DNA of 50,068 bases from Priapulus caudatus. Lineage: Eukaryota; Priapulida; Priapulimorpha; Priapulimorphida; Priapulidae. Below are positions 47,734 through 50,068 of this stretch, piece by piece (positions within the stretch are counted from its first letter, which is position 1; each line of letters opens with the position of its first letter). The stretch covers positions 108,478 through 158,545 of the forward strand of contig NW_014577564.1 of the NCBI RefSeq assembly GCF_000485595.1, written 5' to 3'. A program made the translations under genes and the position numbers. The notes below the pieces were generated by a model, which saw nothing but the letters and a program-made list of their open reading frames with translations, was not told where the DNA came from and did not search any database.

Positions 47734-47996
47734 AGGGTCTATGTCCCCCGGGGTACTGCCGGAACGTAACCTGGGTACGGTCCGGTATACCGGAACATAC
47801 CCTGGTACTATCTAATATGCTGGACCGTACCTCGCCTACTCCACTAACGAGTCTAGGGAGTCGCCTACGCCTACTCCCTAACCCTAACCCTAATCCTAAC
47901 CCTATAACCATATCAAATAGTGACCAGGGTACGTTCCGGTATACCGGACCGTACCCAGGGTACGTTCCGGCAGTACCCTGGGGGACATAGACCCTA
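47734..47996. mobile_element. Fold-back element with about 80-bp arms and telomere-like core
   Basis: The left arm from 47,734 (AGGGTCTATGTCCCCCGG, GGTACTGCCGGAACGTA, CGGTCCGGTATACCGGAACA) is repeated as the reverse complement ending at 47,995, nearly perfectly over about 80 bases. Each arm contains its own palindrome CCGGTATACCGG. The centre holds CCCTAACCCTAACCCTAATC, an interstitial telomere-type repeat. There is no open frame worth annotating. Confidence 0.85.
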
Positions 47997-48416
47997 TGAG
48001 CTTCACTAAGAGTTCTCTCGCTATTTCGCGCTCATTTTGATCAGAGCCATAACGAAGAAGGTTCGCGAATGGAGAGATTGCGTTTCACAAAATTTCCAAT
48101 AATTTAGCTAAGAGGTTTCAGCCGCAGCAGCTTCAAGCCGCGCAGCAAGTATTCTCTGTTACGCTGGTATTTTCATGCGAGTTTTTATAGTTGTAACTAA
48201 TCATGCTGCAATCTATGCCGTTGCTGACAAGTCACCGGCGTATAGCATTACGAATCCTGTATCTGGCTTGCAGGAGAGACACATAGGCGTATTATCCTAG
48301 TACAAACAACAAACGCCCTATACTTATACATGAAGGCGGAACAGTGCACACTGCACAGAGAGAAATATCTCTCTATCTCTTTCAATCTCACTCACTCTTT
48401 CTTTCTGTCTCTCATC

Positions 48417-48459
<43 letters not shown>

Positions 48460-50000
48460 TCTTACAAACACAAACACGAACATGCACTCACGTACACAAC
48501 GTATGTGGTTTAGAAACACTTTGGAGTCCTCTGCTACATTATATACGTATAGCGCATATATGTCGGGAGGTCTCACTAAAGTTCTCTGCTATTTAGTGAA
48601 GAACTAGCAAACAGAGCTTCGTGAAATACTCACGAGGGAGTATTAATGCCCCCTTAAGTTCTCTGCAATTTAGCACTAGCCAGCCTGCCTACCAGAACTT
48701 ACAATAATTATTCTAGGCAGCCAGCAATATGTACACTTTACACACCACACAAGGGGCGGACCCAGATCGGCTCCAGTGGCTGCATGAGGATCCTCTTTCC
48801 TTTTTGGTACGGCAGGTCTAATCTTGCTAGTATGCAGCAAAAATTTCAATCCGTTTAAATAAATAAAACTGCATAATAATAAGAAAGCTATATAAAACTG
48901 TCAAACCTTGAACCTGCTCCTTCACATATGTTACTTGAAATGATGCACACACCTACATGTATCATATAATGATGCACACACGTACTTGTATCATAAAGTT
49001 ATGCATAAGCATGGCATGTTTAGTTTACCAAACTCAAATGTATTATTATACATATATTGGCAAATCACCATGAGATAAATGCACACCACCTAATGGATAA
49101 AATGAGAACTATAAGTAGCCTACCCCAAAATTACGTTTTAATTGCTACATTCAATTACATATCTTGTAAGTAGGGAAGGCAGAACTTGCAGAGGTAATAT
49201 GAATGTAACATGCTTAACAAAAGCTTTTTGCTTTGTGAGGGAAGTATAGCTGGCACTGGACCAGTAGATAGTGTCATATATCGGATATGAGAGCACCAGA
49301 GATACAGGGCAACATATCTGAATTGGCAGTTCAACATAAGTCAAAATGTGGCAAATATCAGTGATCGCTATGGGGGTTGTCCCTATGCCAAATTTCCCAT
49401 CCAAAATTATCGGCCTGTGTCGCTGGTGCCCTCGTGCCCCCTATTTGACATTGTTTACTGTTTACTGGGTGTTTACGACTGTGTCATCTTGCTAGAAATT
49501 TTTAATGGAGAGGTGCAATATCTCCGATGGATTGGTACAAGTTCAGCAATGAACACGTCAAAACGAATAACAACTGTTGCTCTGCCAATATGTTAAAACA
49601 TACTTGTCACAACCGCAGTGATACAGACATGGAGGGGAAGAATAACAAGAGCCGCAGAGCGTCTGGGCTCATCTGAGGTCTGTTGCTACGGTTATAAACG
49701 TAACATTTAAGTCGTGCGTAGTGACACCTTTGTTAGGCGCAGATATGCAGATACGCAGTTTGCGTACACATCATTTCAGCAACCTTCTGCATTCTGCATA
49801 CCTCCCAAATCCCATGGTTGATACAAATCGCGTGCCTGAAACTCCTGTTTTATGGTGCATTGTGACCCTAACCCTATCAAAAAAAAAATTATTTGTTGTT
49901 ATGAAATTGTTGTAAATAAATCATGTAAATATTTGCGTTAATTGGAAAAAAATTGTTAAATGGATAAAATAGAAAAATACAGAAACAGGAAATAATAAAA
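47997..50000. other. Non-coding right-end stretch with repeats
   Basis: Contains a (CT)n run at about 48,420-48,452. A word CACTAA.AGTTCTCT..GCTATTT occurs at 48,004 and 48,573, with a partial third copy near 48,655. Between 49,150 and 49,600 there is an imperfect large palindrome: GCACCAGAGATACAGGGC near 49,290 mirrors GCACCAGCGACACAGGCC read on the other strand near 49,425. No coding exon found. Confidence 0.45.
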
Positions 50001-50068
50001 AAAATCTGATGGGCATCCATCCAAGGACCTTTGAGCCGTGATGCCTGCGCTGTACCGTTTGGCTATCC
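50001..50068 (-). ncRNA. tRNA-like sequence, possible SINE head
   Basis: Read on the minus strand from the window edge: GGATAGCCAAACGG fits the Pol III A-box consensus, GGCTCAAAGGTCC is a degenerate B-box about 20 bases on, and a run of T (the A run at 49,997-50,004 region on plus) follows as a Pol III stop. Cloverleaf pairing is poor, so a tRNA-derived SINE is likelier than a functional tRNA. Confidence 0.3.

Overview
The window is animal nuclear DNA, most likely from a marine invertebrate. Genes are split by GT-AG introns, intergenic DNA is AT-rich and full of microsatellites and fold-back repeats, and three recognisable protein families are metazoan. I cannot name the species. There are no bacterial-style operons and no viral or toxin genes that I can see.

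Layout. 1-1,400 is a noisy satellite. 1.4-4.9 kb is non-coding. A minus-strand fragment of a microcephalin (MCPH1)-like BRCT protein lies at 4,956-5,661, head to head with a complete four-exon FAM161-family centrosome/cilium gene on the plus strand (6,506-9,935) that has a TATA/initiator promoter. 10-17 kb is gene-poor. 17.2-38.3 kb is structurally confused and contains, on the minus strand, a class B (secretin-like) GPCR spread over 29,065-40,358. Its signal peptide, N-terminal ectodomain, TM2 to TM7 and C-tail exons can be read. A minus-strand MFSD9-like major facilitator transporter occupies 44,524-46,483, with its first exon(s) not found. The right end holds a fold-back element with a telomere-like core and a tRNA-like sequence.

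The most important observation concerns the assembly. 18.97-25.53 kb is a noisy, indel-ridden second copy of 26.59-31.47 kb, the 3' half of the GPCR gene. 25.59-26.40 kb is a second copy of 37.32-38.22 kb, the hormone-binding exons, and 17.22-17.66 kb is a second copy of 36.75-37.16 kb. Every junction sits in a microsatellite and one contains exactly 25 N. In each pair one copy keeps open exons and the other is frameshifted. This looks like a mis-scaffolded contig plus gap filling with uncorrected long reads, not a biological triplication. Gene models in this stretch must be stitched from the better copy of each exon.

Functionally, the MCPH1-like/FAM161 pair are both from centrosome-associated families and share a region of under 1 kb between them. 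The GPCR is a neuropeptide or peptide-hormone receptor of unassigned subfamily, with an extra double-cysteine region in its ectodomain. I did not find a clear unknown biological system; the novelty is in the GPCR ectodomain, the repeats and the assembly structure.
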